From: DATJFQ01 sp035495555
GTDB lineage: Bacteria > Acidobacteriota > Vicinamibacteria > Vicinamibacterales > 2-12-FULL-66-21
Length of the DNA stretch: 45,605 nt
Reading direction: 5' to 3'
Assembly: GCA_035495555.1 (NCBI GenBank)
Contig: DATJFQ010000046.1
Location: 1-45,605 of the forward strand
The translations under genes and the position numbers were made by a program. How positions within the stretch are numbered: the first letter of the stretch is position 1; every line of letters begins with the position of its first letter. The notes under the pieces were generated by a model. It was not told where the DNA came from and made no database searches. It worked only from the letters and a program-made list of their open reading frames with translations. Shown in pieces: positions 24,735 through 31,735 of the stretch.

Positions 24735-25302
24735 GGTATCCTCCTTCACGCTCGCGGGTCCCACCTCCGCTCGCTCTCGTTCGGCGATGTCCTCCGTGCG
24801 CTGCCTTCCATCGCTTCGGTCGGGCCGCAGGCGCTCGGGCCGCTGCACCGTGTGAGAACGGCGGCGCGTGGCCGCCAAGGGAACTCTGGCCCAGCCGAAC
24901 TGCAACGGATATGCCTGCTAAGTCGAACGGGATGAGGTACTTACATTTGAGTATCCAGCGGGACAAAGAAGGGAAGCGGGTTCCGTTACGCGGCCGTGGG
25001 TGGCGGCTTGCGGCCGGGGGAACGGTAGAAGTGGAGATGTTTTCGCCTGAAACGGCAACAATCTGCCAACCTGCCGGCGTCGGCAGCTGAACACGGATTT
25101 CCGTGTTCCGCGCAACCGAAGCGGCAGGCTACACACCTGAACGCGCGCAACTGAAGGTGCGCGCTACACACCCGCCGCGAACCGTGTACTTGTGGCGCTT
25201 CATTGACGTCGCGCCACTGCACTTGCCCGTCGGACGTCAGGACGCACCGGCTGCGGTTTGAAGCTCACCTGTAGCGCATACACTGGGTGCGTGTCCGTTC
25301 CG
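24735..25302. other. Long intergenic region with palindrome and direct repeats
   Basis: No convincing gene in these ~570 bases between the KGG protein and the glycosylase; open frames here look like shadows. It holds a palindrome with perfect 9-bp arms, GAACACGGA (25089-25097) / TCCGTGTTC (25100-25108), and an exact 10-bp direct repeat GCTACACACC at 25128 and 25163, with a GCGCGC hairpin between them. It must contain the promoters of both flanking genes (divergent), but I could not identify -35/-10 boxes. Confidence 0.5.
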
Positions 25303-25920
25303 ATGACCCCTGAGGATTTCGCGCGGGCGCGTCGCGCGTTGATGCGGCGCGATCCCGTTCTCGCCCCCGTCGTCCGCAAGTACAAGCACCGGACGATCCT
25401 CGATACGCCGTCGCTCGATCCGTTCTCCGCGCTCGTGCGCACGATCACGTCGCAGCAGCTCTCGACGAAGGCCGCGGCCACGATTCACCGTCGCATCCTC
25501 GATCTCATGCCGGGCGGCGTTGCGACACCCGAGGCAATCGAAAAGACGGCAGACGAGGCGCTCCGCAGCGCAGGCCTCAGTCGACAGAAGATTGCCTACG
25601 TGCGCGATCTCGCGAAGCACGCGTCGAACGGCGATCTGCCGCTGCACTCGCTGAACTCTCTCGGCGACGAGGACGTGATCACCGCGATCACGAAGGTGAA
25701 GGGCCTGGGGCGATGGTCCGCGGAGATGTTCCTGATGTTCCGGCTTCATCGGGCAGACGTTCTACCCGTCGACGATCTCGGCATTGTCGTCGCGGTCCAG
25801 CGGTTGTACGGACTGCGCAAGCGGCCGAAACCCGATCGGCTCCGCAAAATCGCCGAGCCGTGGCGGCCGTACCGCACCGTCGCGTGCTGGTATCTGTGGC
25901 GCAGCCTCGAGAACAGCTGA
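25303..25920 (+). CDS. DNA-3-methyladenine glycosylase, AlkA-type (HhH-GPD)
   Basis: 205 residues. The helix-hairpin-helix motif TKVKGLGRWSAEMFLMF and the downstream ADVLPVDDLGIVVAV with the catalytic Asp define the HhH-GPD superfamily; FSALVRTITSQQLSTKAA is the usual N-terminal helix. The enzyme removes alkylated bases such as 3-methyladenine to start base excision repair. There is no Cys cluster, so it is not a MutY/Nth type. ATG 25303 was chosen; GTG 25291 is possible. Another repair gene of AlkD type lies at 29568. Confidence 0.9.
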   Translation: MTPEDFARARRALMRRDPVLAPVVRKYKHRTILDTPSLDPFSALVRTITSQQLSTKAAATIHRRILDLMPGGVATPEAIEKTADEALRSAGLSRQKIAYVRDLAKHASNGDLPLHSLNSLGDEDVITAITKVKGLGRWSAEMFLMFRLHRADVLPVDDLGIVVAVQRLYGLRKRPKPDRLRKIAEPWRPYRTVACWYLWRSLENS

Positions 25921-26012
25921 GTCGCCACCCGCGTCAGGCGCCGGCGGCTCCTCCCGTCGCCGCGCTTTCCCACCTCGCTCGACGCCTTCCAATTCCGCTT
26001 TCGACAATCGCC

Positions 26013-26102
26013 ATCGTAAATGCTTGGGGAATATGAACTTTGCGGCGATACCCCAGGGCTTGCAATTACAAATCGCAAAACCTATATTACATATCGTAAA
26101 TG
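26013..26102 (+). promoter_or_regulatory. Exact 10-bp direct repeat flanking the XRE promoter (operator candidate)
   Basis: ATCGTAAATG occurs at 26013-26022 and again at 26093-26102, the second copy covering the start codon of the XRE regulator; a related ATCGCAAAA lies between them. The region is unusually AT-rich for this genome. Autoregulation by the XRE protein would explain the pair. Confidence 0.4.
26060..26088 (+). promoter_or_regulatory. Sigma70-type promoter of the XRE-NfeD-flotillin cluster
   Basis: TTGCAA (26060-26065) and TATATT (26083-26088) are separated by exactly 17 bases. The -10 ends 11 bases before ATG 26100, so the transcript is leaderless or nearly so. Confidence 0.65.
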
Positions 26103-26579
26103 ACGCTCGGACAGAAGCTCCGTCAGCTCCGGCAGCTCGAAGGCGATCTTCGAGGGCTCGGCCGCCCGATGACCCAGGCGGAGCTCGTTCGAGCCGTCAA
26201 ATCAGAGCTGGGCAAGTCGATCAGTCAGTCCTACCTGTCGCTGATTGAGAAAGGTGAACGCAAGCACCTGACCCACGACACGCGTCAGTTGCTCTCCCGG
26301 TTCTTCAAGGTGCACCCCGGATATCTCGTCAGCGACCCGCCGGGATTCAGCACGGAGCTGAGTCCGGAGATCGCGTCCATCGAGACATCGCTCGATCGGT
26401 GGATGAGCGAGGGTGCGATTCGCTTCTCGTACGACCAGGTCCTCAGCGCGGCGCTCGATCGCATCGCGACGCACGCGGACACGCGCAAGTGCCTCGTGCT
26501 CCTGGGCGAGATGCTGTCGATGCCGGGCCTCGTCGATCGTCTCGCGCAGACGTTACTCCCGGAGGAGAAGGCGTCATGA
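26100..26579 (+). CDS. XRE-family helix-turn-helix regulator
   Basis: 159 residues. Residues ~1-75 form a Cro/XRE HTH with the turn MTQAELVRAVKSELGKSISQ and the recognition helix SYLSLIEKGERKH; the remainder is helical with no known sensor domain (SLDRWMSEGAIRFSYDQVLS). It likely represses or activates its own operon. The stop overlaps the NfeD-like start by ATGA (26576-26579), so regulator and membrane genes are translated together. A perfect-spacing promoter and a repeated ATCGTAAATG lie directly upstream. Confidence 0.88.
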   Translation: MTLGQKLRQLRQLEGDLRGLGRPMTQAELVRAVKSELGKSISQSYLSLIEKGERKHLTHDTRQLLSRFFKVHPGYLVSDPPGFSTELSPEIASIETSLDRWMSEGAIRFSYDQVLSAALDRIATHADTRKCLVLLGEMLSMPGLVDRLAQTLLPEEKAS

Positions 26580-27154
26580 ACTGGCCGCAGCTATTCCTCG
26601 GCTGCTTCGTTCTCGGATTCGTCCTCAGCGTGATTTCGTTCGCGTTCGGGGTCGTCGACATGCACGTGCAGTTCCCGTGGGAGACACACGTCCCCGTCGG
26701 CCATGTCGGCGCCGGGCCGCTGCACAGCGTCGGCCCGATCAACTTCGCGACGATCATGGCGTTTCTCGCCTGGTTTGGCGGCGCCGGGTACCTGCTGACC
26801 GCTCAATTCCGGTGGCTCACCGTCCCGGCGCTCGTTGCCGCCGTGCCCGTTGGACTGACGGGTTCGGCGATCGTCTTTTTCCTGATGGCGAAAGTGCTCT
26901 GGTCGCCGCACGAGAACATGCAGCTCGTGGACTACCACATGGTGGGCGTCCTCGGCCGGCTCACGCAGCCGATCCGCCAGGCAGGGACCGGAGAGCTGGT
27001 CTACACGCAGGGCGGCACCCGCAAGTCGTGCGGCGCGCGCAGCGAGGACGGGCAGCCGATTGAAAAGGGCGCGGAGGTCGTCGTCATCGCCTATGACCGC
27101 GGAATCGCGATCGTGCGCCGCTGGAGCGAGCTGTCGGAGGAAATACAGGACTAA
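26576..27154 (+). CDS. NfeD-like membrane protein (flotillin partner)
   Basis: 192 residues with three to four membrane segments (LFLGCFVLGFVLSVISFAFG; INFATIMAFLAWFGGAGYLL; LTVPALVAAVPVGLTGSAIV) and a C-terminal OB-fold-like domain ending EVVVIAYDRGIAIVRRWSEL, the mark of short NfeD (NfeD1b/YuaF-type) proteins. Such proteins are encoded next to flotillins and are thought to support their membrane microdomains. The ATGA overlap with the XRE gene and the flotillin 102 bp downstream place it in a stress operon like Bacillus yuaFG. Confidence 0.87.
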   Translation: MNWPQLFLGCFVLGFVLSVISFAFGVVDMHVQFPWETHVPVGHVGAGPLHSVGPINFATIMAFLAWFGGAGYLLTAQFRWLTVPALVAAVPVGLTGSAIVFFLMAKVLWSPHENMQLVDYHMVGVLGRLTQPIRQAGTGELVYTQGGTRKSCGARSEDGQPIEKGAEVVVIAYDRGIAIVRRWSELSEEIQD

Positions 27155-27160
27155 CTTCCA

Positions 27161-27230
27161 ATTGGGAGTTGGGAATTGGGAATTGGGAATTGCGAATTGG
27201 GACTTGGGATTTGGGAGTTGGGAATTGACT
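27161..27230 (+). repeat. Heptamer tandem array, 9-10 units of ATTGGGA type
   Basis: Nine in-register 7-mers of ATTGGGA/GTTGGGA/CTTGGGA/TTTGGGA type and a partial tenth, lying between the NfeD-like and flotillin genes and therefore inside the probable transcript. The unit is the reverse complement of the array at 14281. Confidence 0.92.
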
Positions 27231-27256
27231 GAGTTCGAACAGTTGGAGGCAACCCA

Positions 27257-28693
27257 ATGGGTGTGCAGATGAGTGTCCAGTTCTGGGTGATCGTCGGGCT
27301 GATGGTGCTGGCGATCGCGCTGCTCGGATCGTTCCTCGCGTCGCTCTATCGGAAAGCGGGACCGCACGAAGCGCTGATCGTCTACGGCTTCCGTGGAACG
27401 CGCATCGTCAAGGGGCACGGCACGGTCATTTTCCCGATGGTCGAGTCGTACCGGCAGCTGTCGCTCGAGCTGATGTCGTTCGACGTGGCGCCGGTGCAGG
27501 ACCTTTACACGAAGCAGGGTGTGGCCGTCACCGTTGAAGCCGTCGCGCAGATCAAGGTGAAGTCGGATATCGAATCGATCCAGACCGCGTCCGAGCAGTT
27601 CCTGACCAAGCCGCAGGACCAGCGCGAGAGCCTGATCCGCCTCGTGATGGAAGGCCATTTGCGCGGCATCATCGGCCAGCTCACGGTCGAACAGATTGTG
27701 AAGGAGCCGGAAATGGTCGCCGACCGGATGCGGTCGACGTGCGCAGACGACATGAACAAGATGGGCCTCGAGGTCGTGTCGTTCACCATCAAAGAGGTCC
27801 GCGACAAGAACGAGTACATCGTCAACATGGGTCGGCCTGACGTCGCGCGCATCAAGCGCGACGCCGACGTGGCGGCCGCGGAGGCTGATCGCGACACCGC
27901 GATCAAGCGCGCCGAGGCGCAGCGCGCATCGGCTATTGCGAAGGCGCAGGCGGATCAGGAGCGCGTGCTGGCCGAGACCCTGTCGCAGACGAAGCAGGCC
28001 GAGGCGGTGCGCGACCTCGAGATCAAGAAAGCGCAGTTCCTCGAGACCACGAAAAAGCAGCAGGCCCAGGCGGATAAGGCATACGAGATCCAGACCAACG
28101 TGATGCAGCAGCAGGTCATCGCCGAGTCCGTGCGCGTCCAGCAGGTCGAGCGCGAGCAGCAGATCAAGGTGCAGGAAGCGGAGATCCTGCGGCGCGAGAA
28201 GGAGCTGATCGCGACCGTGCTGAAGCAGGCCGAGATCGAGCGTCAGCGGATCGAGGTGCTCGCGAGCGCGGAGAAGAACCGTCTGTCGACGGAAGCCGAA
28301 GGCGCGGCCGCGGCGACGCGGACCAGAGGCGAGGCCGAAGCCGACATCATCTTCAAGAAGGGGGACGCCGAGGCGCGCGCGATGAACGTCAAAGCGGAGG
28401 CGTTCCAGGAGTACAACCAGGCGGCGGTCATCGACAAACTGCTGACGGCGATGCCGGAGATCGTCGCGGCGCTCGCGTCGCCCCTGAGCAAGGTCGACCG
28501 GATCACGGTCGTGTCGACCGGCAACGGCTCGTCCACGGGCATGCACAAAGTGACGAGCGACCTCACCGACATCGCCGCGCAGGTGCCGGCGCTCGTCGAA
28601 GCGCTCTCGGGAGTGCCGATGACCGACCTGCTCTCGAAGGTGCGCAAGCTGGGTGACAACGCGCCACGTTCAGCCGAGCCGGCGGGAGTGTAG
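27257..28693 (+). CDS. Flotillin (SPFH/band 7 family)
   Basis: 478 residues. One N-terminal membrane anchor (FWVIVGLMVLAIALLGSFLA), an SPFH domain at ~35-200 (KAGPHEALIVYGFRGTRIVK; QLSLELMSFDV; VKEPEMVADRMRSTCADDMN), then a long Ala/Glu-rich coiled coil (ADVAAAEADRDTAIKRAEAQ onward to ~400) and a C-terminal oligomerisation region (AVIDKLLTAMPEIVAALASP). Flotillins scaffold membrane microdomains and influence fluidity, secretion and cell-wall synthesis. GGAGG lies 7 bases before ATG 27257. It is the central gene of the XRE-NfeD-flotillin-PspA cluster. Confidence 0.93.
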   Translation: MGVQMSVQFWVIVGLMVLAIALLGSFLASLYRKAGPHEALIVYGFRGTRIVKGHGTVIFPMVESYRQLSLELMSFDVAPVQDLYTKQGVAVTVEAVAQIKVKSDIESIQTASEQFLTKPQDQRESLIRLVMEGHLRGIIGQLTVEQIVKEPEMVADRMRSTCADDMNKMGLEVVSFTIKEVRDKNEYIVNMGRPDVARIKRDADVAAAEADRDTAIKRAEAQRASAIAKAQADQERVLAETLSQTKQAEAVRDLEIKKAQFLETTKKQQAQADKAYEIQTNVMQQQVIAESVRVQQVEREQQIKVQEAEILRREKELIATVLKQAEIERQRIEVLASAEKNRLSTEAEGAAAATRTRGEAEADIIFKKGDAEARAMNVKAEAFQEYNQAAVIDKLLTAMPEIVAALASPLSKVDRITVVSTGNGSSTGMHKVTSDLTDIAAQVPALVEALSGVPMTDLLSKVRKLGDNAPRSAEPAGV

Positions 28694-28695
28694 CG

Positions 28696-28722
28696 CGGCG
28701 TGCGGCGTGCGGGGGCGGAGTG
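28696..28722 (+). repeat. Short heptamer array of CGGCGTG type
   Basis: CGGCGTG twice, a 6-base CGGGGG, then CGGAGTG, immediately after the flotillin stop. The unit matches the arrays at 5964 and 6177. Confidence 0.6.
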
Positions 28723-28756
28723 GGGCGCCTGGTTACGCCGCGCCGGTGAAATTGTC

Positions 28757-28778
28757 GGGCGGCCCTCCGCGGCCGCCC
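28757..28778 (+). other. Hairpin before pspA
   Basis: GGGCGGC (28757-28763) pairs with GCCGCCC (28772-28778) over an 8-base loop, ending shortly before the pspA AAAGGA. No T-tract; it might attenuate readthrough from flotillin or stabilise the 5' end of pspA mRNA. Confidence 0.45.
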
Positions 28779-28797
28779 AATTCGAAAGGAATACACG

Positions 28798-29463
28798 ATG
28801 GCTGTTCTCGAACGTGTGGCCACGCTGGTCCGCGCGAATCTCAATGACCTGATCGATCGCGCTGAGGACCCCGAGAAGATGATCAAACAGGTGATTCTCG
28901 ACATGGAGAATCAGCTGGTGCAGGTCAAGACACAGGTGGCGATCGCGATGGCGGACCAGCACCTCCTGCAGAAGAAACAGTCGGAGCACGAGGACAAGGC
29001 AGCCGAGTGGATGCGCAAGGCGGAGCTGGCCGTGGACAAAGGACAGGACGATCTCGCGCGCGCGGCGCTCGAGCGCTACCAGTCGCTGACGAAGCTTGCG
29101 GAGAGCTTCACCAGGCAGCTCGCTGATCAAAAGGGGCAGGTCGACACGCTGCGCCGGGCGCTCGACCAGCTCGATCAGAAGCTCGGCGAAGCACGCGGCA
29201 AAAGCGACGTCATGCTCGCGCAGCACCGCCGGGCGCGCGCGCTCGAGAAGGCGAACGACGCGCAGCTCGCCATCGGTGCGAACGGTCCCGTCGCCGACTT
29301 CGAACGACTGAAGACCCGCGTGCAGCGCAGCGAAGCCGTCAGCCAGGCCAAGTCAGAACTCGTGGCCGACGATGTGGATCGCCGGCTGGACGCGCTGGAG
29401 AAAGACGACGAAGTCGGCCGCCTCCTAGATGCGCTCAAGTCCCGCCGCGGGAAGGCTGATTGA
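28798..29463 (+). CDS. pspA: PspA/IM30 family membrane-stress protein
   Basis: 221 residues, all-helical as in PspA/Vipp1. It begins MAVLERVATLVRANLNDLID with the amphipathic membrane-binding helix, followed by AEDPEKMIKQVILDMENQLV and long coiled coils. PspA oligomerises on damaged inner membrane and preserves the proton gradient. It lacks an adjacent PspF-type sigma54 activator; here the XRE regulator at the start of the cluster may take that place. RBS AAAGGA precedes ATG 28798, 104 bp downstream of flotillin. The stop is followed by the truncated structured repeat copy D. Confidence 0.94.
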   Translation: MAVLERVATLVRANLNDLIDRAEDPEKMIKQVILDMENQLVQVKTQVAIAMADQHLLQKKQSEHEDKAAEWMRKAELAVDKGQDDLARAALERYQSLTKLAESFTRQLADQKGQVDTLRRALDQLDQKLGEARGKSDVMLAQHRRARALEKANDAQLAIGANGPVADFERLKTRVQRSEAVSQAKSELVADDVDRRLDALEKDDEVGRLLDALKSRRGKAD

Positions 29464-29489
29464 GCGCAACGGTGTGCGGCGGCCCGCGC

Positions 29490-29530
29490 GTGGGGCCCCA
29501 GCGCGGCCCGGCCGCGCCCCCACTCTCGTG
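29490..29530 (-). repeat. Dispersed structured repeat, internally deleted copy D (inverted)
   Basis: Read on the minus strand this ~41-bp sequence matches both ends of copy C but lacks the entire middle. The outer stem GGCCGCGC/GCGCGGCC (29501-29508 and 29510-29517) is intact with only one base between arms. The left flank ATCACGAG also matches copy C. It lies between pspA and the AlkD-like gene. Confidence 0.7.
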
Positions 29531-29567
29531 ATTCGTCGAACGCACTGCGCAGACGTGACGGGTTGCG

Positions 29568-30341
29568 ATGAAGGCATCTGACAACCGGCCGATCAGGGCA
29601 GCCGTGTCCACACGCGCCGGCGTCTCGGCTGCTCTCCGACGGATGTCGAGACCCGTCGTCGAGTTCAACGCAGAGCGGTATTTCCGCGGCGACCACGGAC
29701 TCCGCTTCTACAACGTCGGGACCAGCGCCATGCGTGCGCTCGCCCGCGAGATCCACCGTGCGCAACGCGACGCGTGGTCCGTGGACGATGCAATGTTGTT
29801 TGCCGACGCCCTGATGCGCGATCCGTACCTCGAGACGAAATCGGTGGGGATCGAAGTAGTGGCGCGCTATCGAAGGCGCTTTTCGCCGAAGCTGCTGTCC
29901 CGGTGGAAATCGTGGCTGGCGGCGAACCTCTCGGCGAACTGGGCGACAACCGATGCGATTTGCGGAATGCTGATCGGCCCATTGCTGGCCGACCGCCCTG
30001 AACTCGTCCCGGAGATGCGCGCCTGGGCGCGTCACCGCAATATGTGCGTTCGACGTGCCTCCATCGTCTCGCTCATTGTCCCGATGCGCCGCGGCCTTGG
30101 ACTCGGCGTGGCTTACGACAACGCGCGCGAGCTTCACGGCGATCCGGCGGATCTGATTCAGAAGGCGGTCGGCTGGGCACTGCGCGAAGCGGGGAAGCAG
30201 GACGCGCCCCGCCTCGAAGCGTATCTGCGTACGAATGGTCCTGCGATTCCGCGGACGACGGTGCGGTATGCGATCGAGCGTTTCAGCCCCGCCAAACGCC
30301 GAGAGTTGCTTGCCGTTACACGGAGCATCGACCCGCGCTAG
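29568..30341 (+). CDS. AlkD-like DNA alkylation repair protein (HEAT-like)
   Basis: 257 residues of stacked helices, with FYNVGTSAMRALAREIHR, RDPYLETKSVGIEVVARYRR, WATTDAICGMLIGPLL and DPADLIQKAVGWALREAGKQ. The last two match the DNA alkylation repair family AlkD, in which HEAT-like repeats remove bulky alkyl-purines without base flipping. Catalytic Trp/Asp residues (W and D in the WATTDAIC segment) are present. It is about 20 residues longer than B. cereus AlkD at the N-terminus. Together with the AlkA-type enzyme at 25303 this suggests alkylation resistance, though the two are in separate transcription units. Confidence 0.85.
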   Translation: MKASDNRPIRAAVSTRAGVSAALRRMSRPVVEFNAERYFRGDHGLRFYNVGTSAMRALAREIHRAQRDAWSVDDAMLFADALMRDPYLETKSVGIEVVARYRRRFSPKLLSRWKSWLAANLSANWATTDAICGMLIGPLLADRPELVPEMRAWARHRNMCVRRASIVSLIVPMRRGLGLGVAYDNARELHGDPADLIQKAVGWALREAGKQDAPRLEAYLRTNGPAIPRTTVRYAIERFSPAKRRELLAVTRSIDPR

Positions 30342-30481
30342 CGTGCGACGGCGGCAATACGGGCGACTGGGATGAGGCCCAGAATTGCGCCGCGCATCGC
30401 GCCCTGGTGGGAGACGAAGCCATCCCGCACGAGCACTGGGATACCGGGCGCGAACTGGATGCGCGCGTTCCAGACGAATCC
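30338..30481 (-). pseudogene. Remnant of a DUF6544/DUF6920-like protein
   Basis: A 47-codon minus-strand frame reads GFVWNARIQFAPGIPVLVRD then GFVSHQGAMRGAILGLIPVA and ends at TAG 30338. The pattern FVWxARI..PG..V.VRDG, G.MRG and GL.PVA resembles the core of an uncharacterised exported family (DUF6544/DUF6920-like, recalled from memory). A TGA (30482-30484) sits immediately upstream and no start codon is usable, so this is a decayed fragment. It overlaps the last bases of the AlkD-like gene on the other strand. The assignment is tentative. Confidence 0.35.
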
Positions 30482-30501
30482 TCACCGCCGAAGCGGGACA
30501 C

Positions 30502-30984
30502 TCACACGGTAATCGGCTCAGACGATTGAGTGTTCTGCTTCCGCTGATAACTGCCCGGCACAGAGCGGAACGGAATGGCGAGGCGATTCCATCCGTTGAT
30601 GGTGATAATCGCCATCGAGAGGTTCACCAGTTCCGTCTCGCTGAAATGCTGCCGGACGGCTTCGTAGAGGCTGTCGGGAACATCGTTTTCGGAGATGAGC
30701 GTCAGCGCTTCGGCCCACTCGAGCGCGGCGCGTTCCCGGTCGGTGTAGAACGGCGTTTCGCGCCATGCGGACAGGCCGTAGAGTCGCTGCTCGGTCTCTC
30801 CTTCAGCGCGCGCGTCCTTGGTGTGCATGTCGATGCAGTACGCGCATCCATTGATCTGCGATGCACGCGTCTTGACCAGCTCGAGCAGCCGGTGCTCCAG
30901 GCCGCAGTTACGCACGAACGTTTCCAGACCCGCCATGGCCTGGTAAGCGGCAGAGGCCGCGTGGTAATCGATTCGAGGTTTCAT
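30502..30984 (-). CDS. Carboxymuconolactone decarboxylase / AhpD-family protein
   Basis: 160 residues. The AhpD-like redox motif CAYCIDMHTKDARAEG, with CxxC followed by His, and the start KTRASQINGC are diagnostic for the CMD/AhpD superfamily. It may act as an alkylhydroperoxidase-type thiol peroxidase. The downstream TERERAALEWAE-type segment (DRERAALEWAEALTLI) is also usual. ATG 30984 is the first ATG of the conserved part. The upstream region up to 31270 is filled by structured repeat copy C. Confidence 0.9.
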   Translation of the reverse strand: MKPRIDYHAASAAYQAMAGLETFVRNCGLEHRLLELVKTRASQINGCAYCIDMHTKDARAEGETEQRLYGLSAWRETPFYTDRERAALEWAEALTLISENDVPDSLYEAVRQHFSETELVNLSMAIITINGWNRLAIPFRSVPGSYQRKQNTQSSEPITV

Positions 30985-31119
30985 CCCACAATTGTGACTC
31001 ACACGGCGACCGCGATCAGCCTCAGCCGTCGGTGGTGGCGGATTGGTTCGTGAAGTGGCCGCGCTGCGCCCCACCCGCGGACCGTCGCTTCACGAAGAAT
31101 CCGCCGAAAAGATCACGAG

Positions 31120-31224
31120 GGTGGGGGCGCGGCCGGGGCGCCCCGCGGCGCGCCGCAGGCGCCTCCCCGTCGACACGTCTTTTGGGGCGCCGAGCACGAC
31201 GTGGGGCTGGCCGCGCTGGGGCCC
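31120..31224 (+). repeat. Dispersed structured repeat, copy C
   Basis: Copy C of the ~100-bp element, the best preserved. Outer stem GCGCGGCC (31127-31134) / GGCCGCGC (31209-31216), extended by GAGGGTGGG and CCCACCCTC (the latter just past the core) with a small bulge; inner stem GGCGCC (31158-31163) / GGCGCC (31186-31191); the loop holds CGTCGACACGTCTTTT. It lies between two minus-strand genes. Confidence 0.8.
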
Positions 31225-31269
31225 ACCCTCTCATCAGTCGGGAATAGTTCCCATTCGCGCGCTCTTTGA

Positions 31270-31677
31270 TCACTCGATTCGAAACGTCCTCGTGCCCGCG
31301 GACTGGCCGTTGAGGAAAACCTCCGCGGTGTACTGCCCGGGCGGGAATCCCGCGGCGCTCTGAAGCGAGAAATCGGTGGCTGCGGAGTCTGTGTAGGACA
31401 CCTGCTTCTTGGGTTCGTCGAGCACGCGTCCCGCCAGCGTCCATCGAACGGCGATGGTGCCGGAGCCGCTTCCCGCTGTAATCACCGAGACGTAGACGCT
31501 GTCGTGCGGGGTGAACTGCGCGGCGCTCTCGCGGATGCTGTTATCGGCGTTCAGCGATCGCCCGAGCTGAATGTCGGCGACCCGAAGCGTCTGCGGCGAA
31601 CCGCACGCACAGATGCTGGTGAACACGAGCGAAATCGCAAGAAGCCGTCGGACGGTGGGCAGGTCTGAAATAATCAC
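31270..31677 (-). CDS. Putative lipoprotein of unknown function
   Basis: 135 residues from GTG 31677. The N-terminus VRRLLAISLVFTSICACGSP has a lipobox-like Cys-flanked end (SICAC), suggesting membrane anchoring. The rest is a small beta-rich domain (DSVYVSVITAGSGSGTIAVR; AGFPPGQYTAEVFLNGQSAG) resembling an immunoglobulin-like fold, as in surface-exposed acidobacterial lipoproteins. No function is recognised. A frame extending to ATG 31758 runs into the heptamer array, so the GTG, preceded by GAGG, was chosen. Confidence 0.7.
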   Translation of the reverse strand: MIISDLPTVRRLLAISLVFTSICACGSPQTLRVADIQLGRSLNADNSIRESAAQFTPHDSVYVSVITAGSGSGTIAVRWTLAGRVLDEPKKQVSYTDSAATDFSLQSAAGFPPGQYTAEVFLNGQSAGTRTFRIE

Positions 31678-31735
31678 CGCCTCAGTGTAGGACGTTCGCT
31701 CCAAATTCGCCTGCGGGACGAGGCTGCTGGGCTCG

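Noticed and set aside
24431..25090. Plus-strand gene opposite to the KGG protein
   Set aside because: The KGG motifs with GTG and a strong Shine-Dalgarno on the minus strand are decisive; the plus-strand frame is Arg/Ala-rich noise.
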